DNA from: Ilumatobacteraceae bacterium
GTDB taxonomy: Bacteria > Actinomycetota > Acidimicrobiia > Acidimicrobiales > Ilumatobacteraceae
Direction of reading: 5' to 3'
Assembly: GCA_025463305.1 (NCBI GenBank)
Contig: JAOBWK010000082.1
Location: 1 to 64,000 of the forward strand
Length of the DNA: 64,000 nucleotides
Numbering within the stretch: the stretch's first letter is position 1; every line of letters begins with the position of its first letter. Below the pieces are notes generated by a model that was not told where the DNA came from, did no database searches, and saw nothing but the letters and a program-made list of their open reading frames with translations. Positions 44,893 to 54,692 of this stretch are shown here, one piece after another. The position numbers and the translations under genes were made by a program.

Positions 44893-47327
44893 GTGGTCCG
44901 CTCGCAGGCATTCGCGTGCTCGACCTGTCGACGATGCCATCCGGCGCACAAGCCAGCCAACTGCTCGCTGACTTCGGTGCCGATGTCATCCAGGTCGAGC
45001 ACCCCGGCGGATCCCCGTTGCGCCGCGAACCCGCCTACCCGTTCCTCGGGCGCGGCAAGCGCAGCATCGCGATCGATCTCGCCGATCCTGTCGACCATCA
45101 ACTCGTGCTCACGTTGATGGCGGGGGCCGATGTCGTCATCGAGACCTTCCGACCCGGCGTGATGGAACGTTTCGGATTGGGCTACGACACCGTCAGCGTG
45201 GTGAACCCGGCTGTGGTCTACGCCTCGATCACCGGGTTCGGTCGAATCGGGCCGTATGCGGACGTCCAAGGATACGAGGCGCTCGTGATGGCCAAGCTCG
45301 GCGGCTTCTCCACGGTCGCCGGCATGGTCAAGCGTCCCGGGCCGGCCTTCATCTCCGTGCCGTTCGGCGCGTTCGCTGCTTCGCAGACTGCGCTGCACGG
45401 CATCCTCGCCGCGCTGCACGAACGCGAACACAGCGGGCACGGCCAGCGCGTCGACACGAGCCTTGTCCAAGGCATCGCCAGTCTCGGCACCTGGAACTGG
45501 TTCGTACGCGTGATCACGGACAAGTACCCCGACGCGTTCACGCCGCAGGCTCCGTTCACCGAGGACAACATCCCGACCTCGCCGATCTTCTTCATGCTCC
45601 TGATCTGTCTGACCGCCGATGGCCGTTGGTTGCAGTTCGGACAGGTGCGACCGCATCTGTTCTTCGCGCTGATGAAGGCGTTGGGACTCGACGGGTTGTA
45701 CGCAGACCCGGCGTTCAAGACCGCACCGTTGATCGAGGACGAAGCAAAGCGCGTCGAGTTCTGGGAGCGCCTGCTCGAAGCCGCCCGTCAGCGCACGCTC
45801 GCCGAGTGGCAGGAGGTGTTCGAACGGGATCACAACGTGTGGGGCGAGACCATGCGGCGAGACAGCGAACTGCTCGATCATCCGCAGATGGTGCACCTCG
45901 GCGGAGCGATCGAGATCGACGACCTCGAGCGCGGCACGGTGCGAATGCCCGGCGCGCTCGTTCAGATGTTCGAGACACCGGCCGAGCTCGTCGCTGGCGC
46001 ACCCCGCTTCGACGAGCACGCCGCCGAGATCCGCGCCAATCCGTGGACGCCACGGCCGGCGCCGACCACGACGAGCGTCAGCGACGATCGCGGCCCGCTG
46101 CACGATGTCACCGTCGTGGAGCTCGGCACGTTCTTTGCTGCACCATTCGGAGGCAACGTCCTCGCCGACCTCGGAGCTCGCGTGATCAAGGTCGAGTCCC
46201 TCGACGGTGAGCCGATGCGCACGCTGCTCCCATTCCCGGAGACCGGTGCCGCCAAGGTGATGCAGGGCAAAGAGAGCATCTCCGTCGACCTCGGATCGCA
46301 CGAAGGACGCGCGATCGTTCATCGCCTCGTAGAGCGTGCTGACATCGTGCTGCAGTCGTTCCGGGCGGGGGTCGCCGAGCGGCAAGGAGTCGACGAAGCG
46401 ACCCTACGCGCGATCAACCCGGCCCTGATCTACCTCAACGCCCCCGGATACGGCACGGACGGTCCGTGCGGCGATCGTCCCGCCTACGCACCGACGATCG
46501 GCGCCGGTGCCGGGTTCGTCATGCGCAACCTCGGGACATCGGTGCCCGAACACGCCGATCTCACGATTCCCGAGATCCGCGATGCCGTCGTCCGGCTGAG
46601 CGTGTCCGGCACCACCGAGTTCGCACAAGCCGATGGTGTCGCCGCGCTCGCAACGGCCACGGCGATGACGCTGGCGCTGTTGATCCGTGACCGGACGGGA
46701 GTCGGGCAGGGGATGTTGACGACGATGCTCACGTCGGCGGCTCACGCGCTCTGTGAGGACCTCGTCGTCTGGGACGGGCGATCGCGTACGAATGCTGCCG
46801 ATCCCGAGCTGTACGGCTACAGCGCTCGGTATCGGCTGTACGAGGCCAGCGACGGCTGGATCTTCCTCGCAGTGCCGATGCCGTCGGAATGGGCTCGACT
46901 GGTCGCTGCAATGGCACGTGAGGTGGATCTCTCCGACGTGCGTTTTGCCGACGAACGTGGCCGCTGGGAACACGACGCCGAGATCGCCCGACTGTTGACC
47001 GACACGTTCGTCCGTCGTCCTGGAGCGCACTGGGAAGCGACGCTCATCGCCTCCGGAGTCGGAGCGGTCGTCGTCGACTCGGGTCCCCCGGAGAAGGTGC
47101 TGTTGAGCGATGCCTTCGGGCGCGCGTCTCAGCTCTTGGTGGACGTCGATCATCCGACGTTCGGGGAGCACCCACGCCTCGCACCGCTGGTGTCGATGTC
47201 CCGCACGGCAGCATCCGTCGGCCCCGGCGTGCTCCAGGGGCAACACACCGTGAGCCTGCTCGGGGAGCTCGGCTTCTCCCCAGACGAGATCGCCGCGTTG
47301 CACGACCGCAAGGTCGTGGTCAGTTGA
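44889..47327 (+). CDS. Double-domain CaiB/BaiF family III CoA-transferase
   Basis: An 812-residue fusion of two family III CoA-transferase domains (about 1-390 and 400-812), each opening with a L-x-G-x-x-V-L-D/E-L pattern. The N-half keeps the catalytic Asp (GQRVDTSL, Asp189). In the C-half the equivalent stretch is GQGMLTTML, without the Asp. The two halves of a CaiB dimer are here in one chain, with probably one working site. It would move CoA between acids, or act as an isomerase or racemase. ATG 44889 overlaps the DUF35 stop (ATGA). Confidence 0.9.
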   Translation: MSGPLAGIRVLDLSTMPSGAQASQLLADFGADVIQVEHPGGSPLRREPAYPFLGRGKRSIAIDLADPVDHQLVLTLMAGADVVIETFRPGVMERFGLGYDTVSVVNPAVVYASITGFGRIGPYADVQGYEALVMAKLGGFSTVAGMVKRPGPAFISVPFGAFAASQTALHGILAALHEREHSGHGQRVDTSLVQGIASLGTWNWFVRVITDKYPDAFTPQAPFTEDNIPTSPIFFMLLICLTADGRWLQFGQVRPHLFFALMKALGLDGLYADPAFKTAPLIEDEAKRVEFWERLLEAARQRTLAEWQEVFERDHNVWGETMRRDSELLDHPQMVHLGGAIEIDDLERGTVRMPGALVQMFETPAELVAGAPRFDEHAAEIRANPWTPRPAPTTTSVSDDRGPLHDVTVVELGTFFAAPFGGNVLADLGARVIKVESLDGEPMRTLLPFPETGAAKVMQGKESISVDLGSHEGRAIVHRLVERADIVLQSFRAGVAERQGVDEATLRAINPALIYLNAPGYGTDGPCGDRPAYAPTIGAGAGFVMRNLGTSVPEHADLTIPEIRDAVVRLSVSGTTEFAQADGVAALATATAMTLALLIRDRTGVGQGMLTTMLTSAAHALCEDLVVWDGRSRTNAADPELYGYSARYRLYEASDGWIFLAVPMPSEWARLVAAMAREVDLSDVRFADERGRWEHDAEIARLLTDTFVRRPGAHWEATLIASGVGAVVVDSGPPEKVLLSDAFGRASQLLVDVDHPTFGEHPRLAPLVSMSRTAASVGPGVLQGQHTVSLLGELGFSPDEIAALHDRKVVVS

Positions 47328-47370
47328 CAACGCTCGATCGAAGATCCGGCCATCACCAGGGAGATCCGAC

Positions 47371-48825
47371 ATGACCATCGACCGCACCCGCCCCGCCGTT
47401 CACCTCCGCATCGGCTCAGAGCGCCTCGCCACCGGCTCCGGCGGCGTTCACCAGCACATCGATCCCACCACAGGCATCGTCGACGCCGAGATTCCGCTGG
47501 CCGGTACCAGCGAGGTCGACCATGCCGTCCGTGTCGCCGACGAGGCGTTCCAGCAGTGGCGTCGAACCGCGCCGGCGCAACGGCGCCGGTTGCTGAACCG
47601 ACTCGCTGATCTGATCGAGGCCAATGGCGACGAGTTCGCACGTCGCGGCACGCTCGACAACGGCACGCCGATCAGCACGGCGGCCAACTTCGTGCCGACG
47701 TCGGCGGAGTGGACGCGCTACTACGCCGGCTGGGCCGACAAGATCGCCTCGGATCTCACGTCGTCCTATGCAGCGGGGGGTGAGTTGGGCTACACGTTGG
47801 CCCAACCATTCGGTGTGATCGGCGTGATCATCACCTGGAATGGACCCTTGATCTCGCTGGCGATGAAGATCCCCGCAGCGTTGGCGGCGGGGAACACCGT
47901 CGTCGTCAAACCGTCGGAGCTGACACCGTTCTGCGGTGAGCTGTTCGCGGATCTCGTGGAGGAAGCTGGCTTCCCTGCGGGGGTCGTCAACATCCTGCCC
48001 GGCACCGCCGACGCCGGGGCCGCACTCGTCGCTCACCCGCTGGTGCAGAAGATCACCTTCACCGGTGGACCGGCGACCGCCCGCAAGATCCTGGCGCAGT
48101 GCGCCGAGCAGATGAAACCAGCCGTGCTCGAGCTCGGCGGCAAATCGGCCAACCTCGTGTTCGCCGACGCGAACCTCGACATCGCCTGCGCACACGGCAC
48201 GTTCATGTCCGTCGGCGCCTTGAGCGGCCAGGGCTGCGCCCTGCCGACGCGCATGCTGGTCGAACGCTCCTGCTACGACGACGTCGTCGATCGGGTCGCG
48301 ATGGTCGTCAAGGCCATCACCGTCGGCGATCCCTTCGATCCAGCGACGGTGTCCGGTCCGGTCGTGAACCGTGCGGCGTTGGACCGGATCATGGGCATGA
48401 TCGAACAGGCCCAGCTCGACGGTGCCCGCCTCGTCACCGGTGGAGGACGCCTCGACGGCGACCTGGCCGGCGGCTTCTTCCTCGAGCCCACCGTGTTCGC
48501 CGATGTCGACCCGGCATCTCACCTCGCCCAGACGGAGGTCTTCGGGCCCGTCTTGTCGATCATCCCGTTCGACGACGAGGACGATGCGATCCGCATCGCG
48601 AACGGCACCAGCTATGGGCTCTCGGCGTACGTCCAGACCAATGATCTGCGGCGCGCCCACCGCCTCGCTGAGGAACTGCGCGCGGGCGAGGTCCTGATCA
48701 ACGGTGCAGCGAACCTCGCCGTGCACCGTCCGTTCGGTGGCCTCGGCCTCAGCGGCTTCGGCAAAGAGGGCGGACGCGCGGGACTCGAAGAGTTCCTCCG
48801 CACCAAAAGCGTCGGCATCGCCTGA
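47371..48825 (+). CDS. NAD-dependent aldehyde dehydrogenase
   Basis: A 484-residue aldehyde dehydrogenase. The glutamate is in LELGGKSANLVF, the catalytic Cys in SGQGCALPTR, and the cofactor-site motif is ITFTGGPATARK. ATG 47371 has AGGGAGA upstream. It oxidises an aldehyde to an acid, perhaps the aldehyde released by the neighbouring retro-aldolase pair. It follows the CoA-transferase by 43 bp in the same direction and precedes an SDR gene, so it probably belongs to the importer-aldolase operon. Confidence 0.93.
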   Translation: MTIDRTRPAVHLRIGSERLATGSGGVHQHIDPTTGIVDAEIPLAGTSEVDHAVRVADEAFQQWRRTAPAQRRRLLNRLADLIEANGDEFARRGTLDNGTPISTAANFVPTSAEWTRYYAGWADKIASDLTSSYAAGGELGYTLAQPFGVIGVIITWNGPLISLAMKIPAALAAGNTVVVKPSELTPFCGELFADLVEEAGFPAGVVNILPGTADAGAALVAHPLVQKITFTGGPATARKILAQCAEQMKPAVLELGGKSANLVFADANLDIACAHGTFMSVGALSGQGCALPTRMLVERSCYDDVVDRVAMVVKAITVGDPFDPATVSGPVVNRAALDRIMGMIEQAQLDGARLVTGGGRLDGDLAGGFFLEPTVFADVDPASHLAQTEVFGPVLSIIPFDDEDDAIRIANGTSYGLSAYVQTNDLRRAHRLAEELRAGEVLINGAANLAVHRPFGGLGLSGFGKEGGRAGLEEFLRTKSVGIA

Positions 48826-48855
48826 CATGACACATCACCACGAAGGAGCATCAAC

Positions 48856-49674
48856 ATGACCGGATCGTTGGAAGGCCGCGTCGCATTCATCACGGGCGTC
48901 GCCCGCGGTCAGGGCCGCGCTCACGCCGTTCGTCTGGCCGATGAGGGCATTGACATCATCGGTCTCGACATCTGCGCGGACATCGCGTCGATGGACTACC
49001 CGAATGCCTCACTCGACGACCTCGCCGAGACCGTGCAGCTCGTCGAGAAGGCCGGTCGGCGAATGGTTGCCCGGCAGGCGGATGTGCGCGATCACGTCGC
49101 TGTCGCCGAGGCGTTCGATGCCGGCTTCGCCGAGTTCGGACGCGTGGACATCATCATCGCCAACGCCGGCATCGTCCGCCTCACTGAAGAGGTCGACCCG
49201 TTCACCGAGTGGAACGACATCATCACCACGAACCTCACCGGGGTCTTCAACACCATCCGTGCCTCGCTGCCGGCTCTGAAGGCGGGCGGTCGTGGCGGCT
49301 CGATCGTGATCACCAGCTCGAGTGCCGGGCTCAAGGGCACAGCGAGTGACAAGGCCGGTCAGCAGGCATACACCGCGGCCAAGCGTGGACTCGTTGGCTA
49401 CATGCAGGTCCTCGCCAACGATCTCGCCCCTGAGTCGATTCGGGTGAACACCATCCACCCCACGGGTGTCGCGACCGGAATGGTGATGAACGAGGCGATG
49501 CAACGATTGATGGCCCAGCCGACCAGCTCGATGTCGGCGATGCAGAACGCACTCCCGATCCAGATCCTGCAGCCGGAGGACATCGCCAACGCGGTCGCGT
49601 GGCTCGTGTCCGATCAGGGCGCCTTCATCACCGGCACGGCGTGGGCGCTGGATGCCGGGTTCTCGGTCCGGTAG
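48856..49674 (+). CDS. SDR, mycofactocin-coupled type
   Basis: A 272-residue short-chain dehydrogenase. The cofactor motif reads ITGVARGQGRAHAVRLADEG and is followed by IIGLDIC; both are marks of the mycofactocin-associated SDR subfamily, whose NAD is held tightly and recycled through mycofactocin. Catalytic residues are in ITSSSAGLKG and YTAAKRG. AAGGAG precedes the ATG. Substrates of the subfamily are alcohols or hydroxy compounds. No mycofactocin biosynthesis genes are in the window. Confidence 0.88.
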   Translation: MTGSLEGRVAFITGVARGQGRAHAVRLADEGIDIIGLDICADIASMDYPNASLDDLAETVQLVEKAGRRMVARQADVRDHVAVAEAFDAGFAEFGRVDIIIANAGIVRLTEEVDPFTEWNDIITTNLTGVFNTIRASLPALKAGGRGGSIVITSSSAGLKGTASDKAGQQAYTAAKRGLVGYMQVLANDLAPESIRVNTIHPTGVATGMVMNEAMQRLMAQPTSSMSAMQNALPIQILQPEDIANAVAWLVSDQGAFITGTAWALDAGFSVR

Positions 49675-49695
49675 GTCGAGTCACGACCAACGGTC

Positions 49696-50703
49696 TCAGA
49701 GCATCAGCTCGGCGACGGTGCGCATCTCGTGGCTGTTCGCCCCAGCGAGGATCAACGTCGTGATCCCCGACGTGTTCCACACGGACAGCTGCTCAGCCAG
49801 ATGCGTCGGTGGCCCGACGAGTGCGAGTTCGTCGATCAGATCGTCAGGTATGGCTGCCGCTGCTTCGTCGCGCCGACCGTCGAGGTAGAGGTCCTGCACC
49901 CGATCGGCCGTCTCCTCGTAGCCGTAGCGACGGATCAGCTGGTTGTAGAAGTTGCGCTCGCGCGACCCCATGCCACCGATGTAGGTGGTCAGCATCGGCC
50001 GCACCTTGTCGCGACACGCGGCGAGGTCGTCGCCGACGGCGATCGGCACCGTCGGCGCCAGCTCGAACGAACCGCTCGCCGTCCTGGCGATCACGTCGGC
50101 GTAGACCAGCCCGGCACGGTGGGGGTTCCACAACATCGGCAGGAGGCCGTCGCCGATCCGCATCGCAAGCTCGACGTTCCTCGGTCCGATCGCGGCCAGC
50201 AAGATCGGGATCTTGGCCGGCTTGAACGCAGAGCGGAGCGCCTTGCCGTCGCCGGTACTTCCCGGCCCGCGGTAGGGGAGCTGGTAGACGGATCCGTCGA
50301 GCTCGATCTTGCCGTCGGCGGAGAAGATCTGACGGATGATGTCGACGTACTCGGCAGTGGTCGCCAGCGGTTTGCGGAATGGCTGGCCGTGCCAGCCCTC
50401 GACGACCTGCGGACCGGAGGTGCCGAGGCCGAGGCGGAACCGGCCGCCACTCAGCCGGTCGAGCGTCAGCGCGGTCATCGCTGTGGATGCTGGAGAACGG
50501 GCAGGGATCTGCATGATCGCCGAGCCGATGCGCAGCCGTTCCGTGCACGCTGCGGCCCATGTCAACGGTGTCACGGCATCGGTGCCATACGCCTCGCCCG
50601 CCCACACGGAATCGAAGCCGAGGTCTTCGGCGAGCATGGCTTGTTTGCGGACCCCGTCACCCGAACGCGAGCTCAGGTTCGCTCCGAGAGCGAGCGAGGT
50701 CAT
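49696..50703 (-). CDS. LLM-class F420-type oxidoreductase
   Basis: A 335-residue luciferase-like TIM-barrel protein, beginning MTSLALGANLSSRSGDG. The blocks AEDLGFDSVWAGEAYGTDAV, TALTLDRLSGGRFRLGLGTSGPQV and GWHGQPF are those of actinobacterial LLM enzymes that use F420H2. F420 rather than FMN is inferred from the family and host. Its role may be a reduction or oxidation of a CoA ester or ring. The start is ATG 50703; the upstream frame is shadow. It lies two bases after the MaoC-type gene stop and ends the ligase-MaoC-LLM operon. Confidence 0.88.
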   Translation of the reverse strand: MTSLALGANLSSRSGDGVRKQAMLAEDLGFDSVWAGEAYGTDAVTPLTWAAACTERLRIGSAIMQIPARSPASTAMTALTLDRLSGGRFRLGLGTSGPQVVEGWHGQPFRKPLATTAEYVDIIRQIFSADGKIELDGSVYQLPYRGPGSTGDGKALRSAFKPAKIPILLAAIGPRNVELAMRIGDGLLPMLWNPHRAGLVYADVIARTASGSFELAPTVPIAVGDDLAACRDKVRPMLTTYIGGMGSRERNFYNQLIRRYGYEETADRVQDLYLDGRRDEAAAAIPDDLIDELALVGPPTHLAEQLSVWNTSGITTLILAGANSHEMRTVAELML

Positions 50704-50705
50704 GG

Positions 50706-52031
50706 TCACCGTCCGCGAGCGGCGGAAAGTTCGTTGTGCCGGGCGAACATCGCTGCTGCCTTCTGTTGGATGTCGGCCGGGACACTGGGGTAGATCGGCA
50801 GGCCGGTCTCCTTCGTCGGGAGTGCGACAGTCGCCTTGCCGAACGCGGTCTCGGTGTCGCGCTGGTTGATCATCTTCAGCTGGATGTCGACGACGTGCTG
50901 ACCGGTTGGCTCGACGCGCTTGTCGACGACCTCCCCAGACAGGAACTGGACATCGCCCATGTAGTTGAACTTGCGGATCGAGTCGTCCATGGAGACGATG
51001 ATGGCGTCGTCGCCGGCCCAGTCGGAGAGGTGGTGGTAGAACCAGCTCTGACGCATCACGCCGTAGTCGTATGCCATCGGGTTGCCGATTGCCTTGGCCC
51101 ACTCCGAGTCCCAATGCAGTCGCTGGGCGACGTCCCAGACGCCCTGTTCGTTGCGGACGTAGAACGGGGCGATTCGCTTTCGGTTCTGGTACCCCACCCT
51201 CGAGGCGCGCAGCCCGTACGGCACGAAGCCGTAGCCGCCGGCGTGGAAGGCGATCTGTTCGGTGACGGTGAGCGGACCTTTGACCATCGGGTCGAGCGCA
51301 TCCCCGATCGAGACGTCGTCCCAGTAGCGCTTGGTGGCGCCGCGAGGGCCTTCCTGCGCGTAGATCGCGTCGATCTTCTCGTAGTCGTCATCGGTGTAGG
51401 AGGCCGGCTCGATCTCGGCGTACTTGCCATTCTGGCGGGCCGTGTCGCGCTCGGTGAGGATGCGCAGGATCCGGTAGATGCCGACGACGTCCCCGTGCCC
51501 GTTGATCATCACATCGCGCCGGATCTGGATGACCGACCGGTTCGCGAACTCAGACTGCTTGACCTGCAGGCTCTCTTCTCCGGAGAACGAATAGAGGCGG
51601 TCGCCGGGGTACATCGGGCGGTACCACTCCCACGATCCACCGGATACGAACACGTGGATGCCGCGGAACACGCTCTTGGTCTGCTGCTTGACCTCGGCGG
51701 GAATGGGGTCGCCCAGCATCGGGGTCTTGACGTGACCGACCATGGTGCCATGAGAGATCTGCGACCCCCATCGTGTACCGGTGCCGTAGTCCTCGTCGGT
51801 GTACAGAGGGTTGTCGTCTCCGACCCCGAGCGACCAGTTCCTGATCGCATCGGGCGTCGCGACGGAGAACAGCTCACGCGCGCGGCTGGCGGTGTCGTGG
51901 CCGATGAGCACGCGAGCGCGCTCGATGTCCTCGTCCGTGAGCTTGTATGCAGTCGCGCGTTCGAACTCCTCGGCGACCTTGTCGTCGACCTGGAGCCCTT
52001 TCGGCGTTGCGGATTGATCGGTGGTGCTCAT
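50706..52031 (-). CDS. Double-hotdog MaoC-type enoyl-CoA hydratase
   Basis: A 441-residue protein with two hotdog domains: an N-terminal FAS1-like dehydratase/MaoC_N part (IRNWSLGVGDDNPLYTDEDY) and a C-terminal MaoC-like part (GPLTVTEQIAFHAGG, then MGDVQFLSGEVVD). The hydratase signature has Tyr (NPLY) where the catalytic His is found in classical R-hydratases, so only one of the two halves may be active. It would hydrate an enoyl-CoA in the pathway. It is the middle gene of a three-gene operon between acyl-CoA ligase 2 and the LLM oxidoreductase. Confidence 0.85.
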   Translation of the reverse strand: MSTTDQSATPKGLQVDDKVAEEFERATAYKLTDEDIERARVLIGHDTASRARELFSVATPDAIRNWSLGVGDDNPLYTDEDYGTGTRWGSQISHGTMVGHVKTPMLGDPIPAEVKQQTKSVFRGIHVFVSGGSWEWYRPMYPGDRLYSFSGEESLQVKQSEFANRSVIQIRRDVMINGHGDVVGIYRILRILTERDTARQNGKYAEIEPASYTDDDYEKIDAIYAQEGPRGATKRYWDDVSIGDALDPMVKGPLTVTEQIAFHAGGYGFVPYGLRASRVGYQNRKRIAPFYVRNEQGVWDVAQRLHWDSEWAKAIGNPMAYDYGVMRQSWFYHHLSDWAGDDAIIVSMDDSIRKFNYMGDVQFLSGEVVDKRVEPTGQHVVDIQLKMINQRDTETAFGKATVALPTKETGLPIYPSVPADIQQKAAAMFARHNELSAARGR

Positions 52032-52076
52032 GTGGTCCCCCAGGGTTCGAAGTGGATGATGTGCGCTGGCTGCCGG

Positions 52077-53642
52077 TCAGAGCCGACGGCCGAGCTCGGT
52101 CCAGTAGTCGTCGCGGATCTGACGCTTGTAGAGCTTCCCGGCGTCGGTGCGTGGGAGATCGGAGCGGAACTCGATCCGTCGTGGCCGCTTGTATGCGGCG
52201 AGGTGGGCTGCGCAGTGGGCGAGGATCTCCTCGGCGAGCGAATCGGAAGGATTCTGACCGTCCTTGGGCTGGACCACAGCGAGCACCTGCTCGCCCCAGT
52301 CGTCGTCTGGGATGCCGATGACGGCAGCGTCGTAGACGGCGGGATGGTCGAGGAGGACGGACTCGATCTCGGCGGGGAAGATGTTCACGCCGCCGCTGAT
52401 GATCATGTCCTTGGCGCGATCCTGGATGAAGAGGTAGCCATCGTCATCCACGTAGCCGATGTCGCCGATCGTGAACTGCTTGCCCTGATGAGCCTTCGCG
52501 GTCTGTTCGTCGTCGCGCAGGTAGGTGAAGCCGTTTTCGGTCTCGTAGTAGATGTTGCCGGTGGCATTCGGCCCGAGCTCGTTGCCGTCGTCGTCGAGGA
52601 TGCTCAGGCGCACGCCCCGCACCGCGCGCCCGACCGTGCCCGGCTTCTGCAGCCACCGATTCGGCTTGGCGATCGTGGCTGCACCCTCCATGCCGCCGTA
52701 TGTCTCCCAGATGACGGGCCCCCACCAATCGAGCATCGCTTGCTTGACGTGGCGCGGACACGGCGCGGCGCTGTGCACGACGGAATGCAGGCTGGAGAGG
52801 TCGTACTTGGCTCGAACCTCGGCCGGCAGTTGGAGCATGCGATGGAACTGCGTCGGCACCATGTATGCGCTGCGCACCGCGAAGCGCTCGATCATCGCCA
52901 GCGACCCTTCAGCGTCGAAGCGGGGCATGATCACGAGCGCGTGGCCCACGTTGAGCGCGCCCATGTAGTACGCGTGCGAGCCGCCGTGATACATCGCCGT
53001 CGAGACCAGGTGGGGCCCCTCGAAGGGGCGGAAGTCGAACGCTCGGCCGAACAGCGCCGCACGATTGGCGGCAGCCGATGGATCAGTGCCGCTGCCGTTC
53101 CTGGTGATGCCCTTCGGCTTGCCGGTGGTCCCCGAGCTGTAGGCGATCATGCCGCCTTCTGCACGATCATCGGGCAACGAGGTGGGCTGATCGCGGCGCA
53201 GATCGTCGAGGTTCGGAAATGACACGGTGTGGTCACCCGTGACGACGACCCTGGTGAGCTCGCCGATCGCAGGCCCGCGATCGCCATCGAGGATGTCGGT
53301 GTGCTTGTCGTGCACGACGAGGACCGCTGCGTGTGCGTGCTCGAGCATGGTGACGATCTCGTCGGGTGTGAGGTAGGAGTTGACCAGGAGCAGGTTCCAA
53401 CCCGCCTCCTGGCACGCCAGCGACACCTGGATCGGAAGTACCCCGTTCGGTGCGAGCACTGCGACGATGTCGTTGGTCGTCACACCGAGCGCACGGAACG
53501 TGTGCACCAGTTGATGGGCGCTGCCCGCCAGCGCACCGTACGTCCAGGTTCCCTCCGGCGAGTCCGCGATCGCAACGGCGTCAGGACGATCCTCGGCGAT
53601 CCACCATGTTCCGAGACGCTGATCCCAGATGTCCGTTGTCAC
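52077..53642 (-). CDS. AMP-forming acyl-CoA ligase (2)
   Basis: A 521-residue ANL-family ligase (MTTDIWDQRLGTWWIAEDRP). A3 motif MIAYSSGTTGKPKG, A5-like WETYGGMEG, A8 hinge FIQDRAKDMIISGG, and catalytic lysine in RTDAGKLYKRQ. The enzyme converts a free acid to acyl-CoA. It heads a minus-strand operon with the MaoC-type hydratase and the LLM oxidoreductase, and operator site d lies 28-43 bp upstream. It is closest in layout to ligase 1 of this window. Confidence 0.92.
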   Translation of the reverse strand: MTTDIWDQRLGTWWIAEDRPDAVAIADSPEGTWTYGALAGSAHQLVHTFRALGVTTNDIVAVLAPNGVLPIQVSLACQEAGWNLLLVNSYLTPDEIVTMLEHAHAAVLVVHDKHTDILDGDRGPAIGELTRVVVTGDHTVSFPNLDDLRRDQPTSLPDDRAEGGMIAYSSGTTGKPKGITRNGSGTDPSAAANRAALFGRAFDFRPFEGPHLVSTAMYHGGSHAYYMGALNVGHALVIMPRFDAEGSLAMIERFAVRSAYMVPTQFHRMLQLPAEVRAKYDLSSLHSVVHSAAPCPRHVKQAMLDWWGPVIWETYGGMEGAATIAKPNRWLQKPGTVGRAVRGVRLSILDDDGNELGPNATGNIYYETENGFTYLRDDEQTAKAHQGKQFTIGDIGYVDDDGYLFIQDRAKDMIISGGVNIFPAEIESVLLDHPAVYDAAVIGIPDDDWGEQVLAVVQPKDGQNPSDSLAEEILAHCAAHLAAYKRPRRIEFRSDLPRTDAGKLYKRQIRDDYWTELGRRL

Positions 53643-53669
53643 GAAAGCCTCCCCATAGCTTGGCGAGGT

Positions 53670-53685
53670 AAACAGTAACCTATTT
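53670..53685. promoter_or_regulatory. Shared catabolic operator, site d
   Basis: AAACA-GTAACC-TATTT, one mismatch from the consensus. It covers TAGGTT on the minus strand, a probable -10 for the ligase 2 operon starting at 53642. Confidence 0.6.
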
Positions 53686-53715
53686 TAGACGGCGACCGCT
53701 AGTGGGTGACGAGAA

Positions 53716-54483
53716 TCAGGATTTTCGACGTGGACGCTTGTCCTTGCCAGGTGATGGACTCGCGTAGAAGTCGAGCGGGCGATCGGCGGATTCGCTGAGC
53801 ACCCACGTCATCTGGCTCTCCCAGTGCTCGTTGGCGCGTTCGACTTCGCCATCGGTGATCAGATCGACCAACTTCCAGTACGAGCGCGCGGCGCGACGCA
53901 TCAGCGCTTGGTCGGCGTTCATCGCTGCTGTGGTGTAGCGGTCGACGAGCAGCGTGTGGAGGAGTTGCGCGATCACCGACAAGGTGTTGTTGCCGCCGCG
54001 TTCGATGATGGTGGAGTGCATGTTCGCGGCTGCTGTTCCGAAGGCAGCCTGATCGTTGGTGTCGGCCGCTTGGGTCGCTGCCGCCACGGCCGCTCGCAGT
54101 GCTGCGAGGTCGTCCTCGGAGTGGTGCTTTGCCAGCCATCCGGCCAGCTGGGGCTCGATCAGACGGCGTGCCTCGTCGAGATCGCCCGAGCTGGTCTTGC
54201 GGAGTTGGAGGACCACCGCCAGCGGTTCGGCCAGACGCTCGAGGTCGGGCATCGTCACGGTCGCGCCGCCACCACGCCCGCGCTTGATCGTGATCAAGCC
54301 TTGGAACTCCAAGATCCGAAGCGCCTCGCGCAGTGTGGTTCGAGCGATGCCGAATGACTCCGTGAGCTCTTCCTCGGTCGGCAGGCGCGCGCCGAGCGGC
54401 AGGTCGCCAGTTGCGATCCGACGTCTGATGCCGGCTGCGACGGCCTCGCCGGTCTTGATGCCTCGTCCGCTGCTGTCCATCAT
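53716..54483 (-). CDS. GntR-family regulator, FadR subfamily
   Basis: About 255 residues (start uncertain: two ATGs at 54483 and 54480, or ATG 54528). An N-terminal winged helix, PLGARLPTEEELTESFGIARTTLREALRILEFQG, is followed by an all-helical FCD ligand domain. FadR-type regulators sense acyl-CoA or organic acids. It diverges from acyl-CoA dehydrogenase 2 across a region with operator site e. It is therefore the second candidate to bind the shared operator, although that sequence lacks the TGGTnnnACCA form of known FadR sites. Confidence 0.88.
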   Translation of the reverse strand: MMDSSGRGIKTGEAVAAGIRRRIATGDLPLGARLPTEEELTESFGIARTTLREALRILEFQGLITIKRGRGGGATVTMPDLERLAEPLAVVLQLRKTSSGDLDEARRLIEPQLAGWLAKHHSEDDLAALRAAVAAATQAADTNDQAAFGTAAANMHSTIIERGGNNTLSVIAQLLHTLLVDRYTTAAMNADQALMRRAARSYWKLVDLITDGEVERANEHWESQMTWVLSESADRPLDFYASPSPGKDKRPRRKS

Positions 54484-54654
54484 TTCGGTGTGGCCGTCCT
54501 CGCCTCGTCGTCCGGTCCGCCTTGGCATTCTCGCGTGCGGCACATGGCGAGCTCCGACCGGCGGATGTGGATACAGGTGCAGATTACCAGAGCGCTGCGG
54601 GCCAGAACGGGTGGCCCTGGAGTGATCGGAGGCTGACTGCGCTTGCACAATTTA

Positions 54655-54670
54655 AAAGATTCACCTATTT
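54655..54670. promoter_or_regulatory. Shared catabolic operator, site e
   Basis: AAAGA-TTCACC-TATTT, one mismatch from the consensus. It lies 23-38 bp before the acyl-CoA dehydrogenase 2 start; TATTTT within it is a -10 candidate. The divergent GntR gene could share it. Confidence 0.55.
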
Positions 54671-54692
54671 TGGGATATGAGGGGGGGAATCA

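Noticed and set aside
44712..46385. 557-residue minus-strand frame
   Set aside because: Antisense to the CoA-transferase gene, with no family motif.
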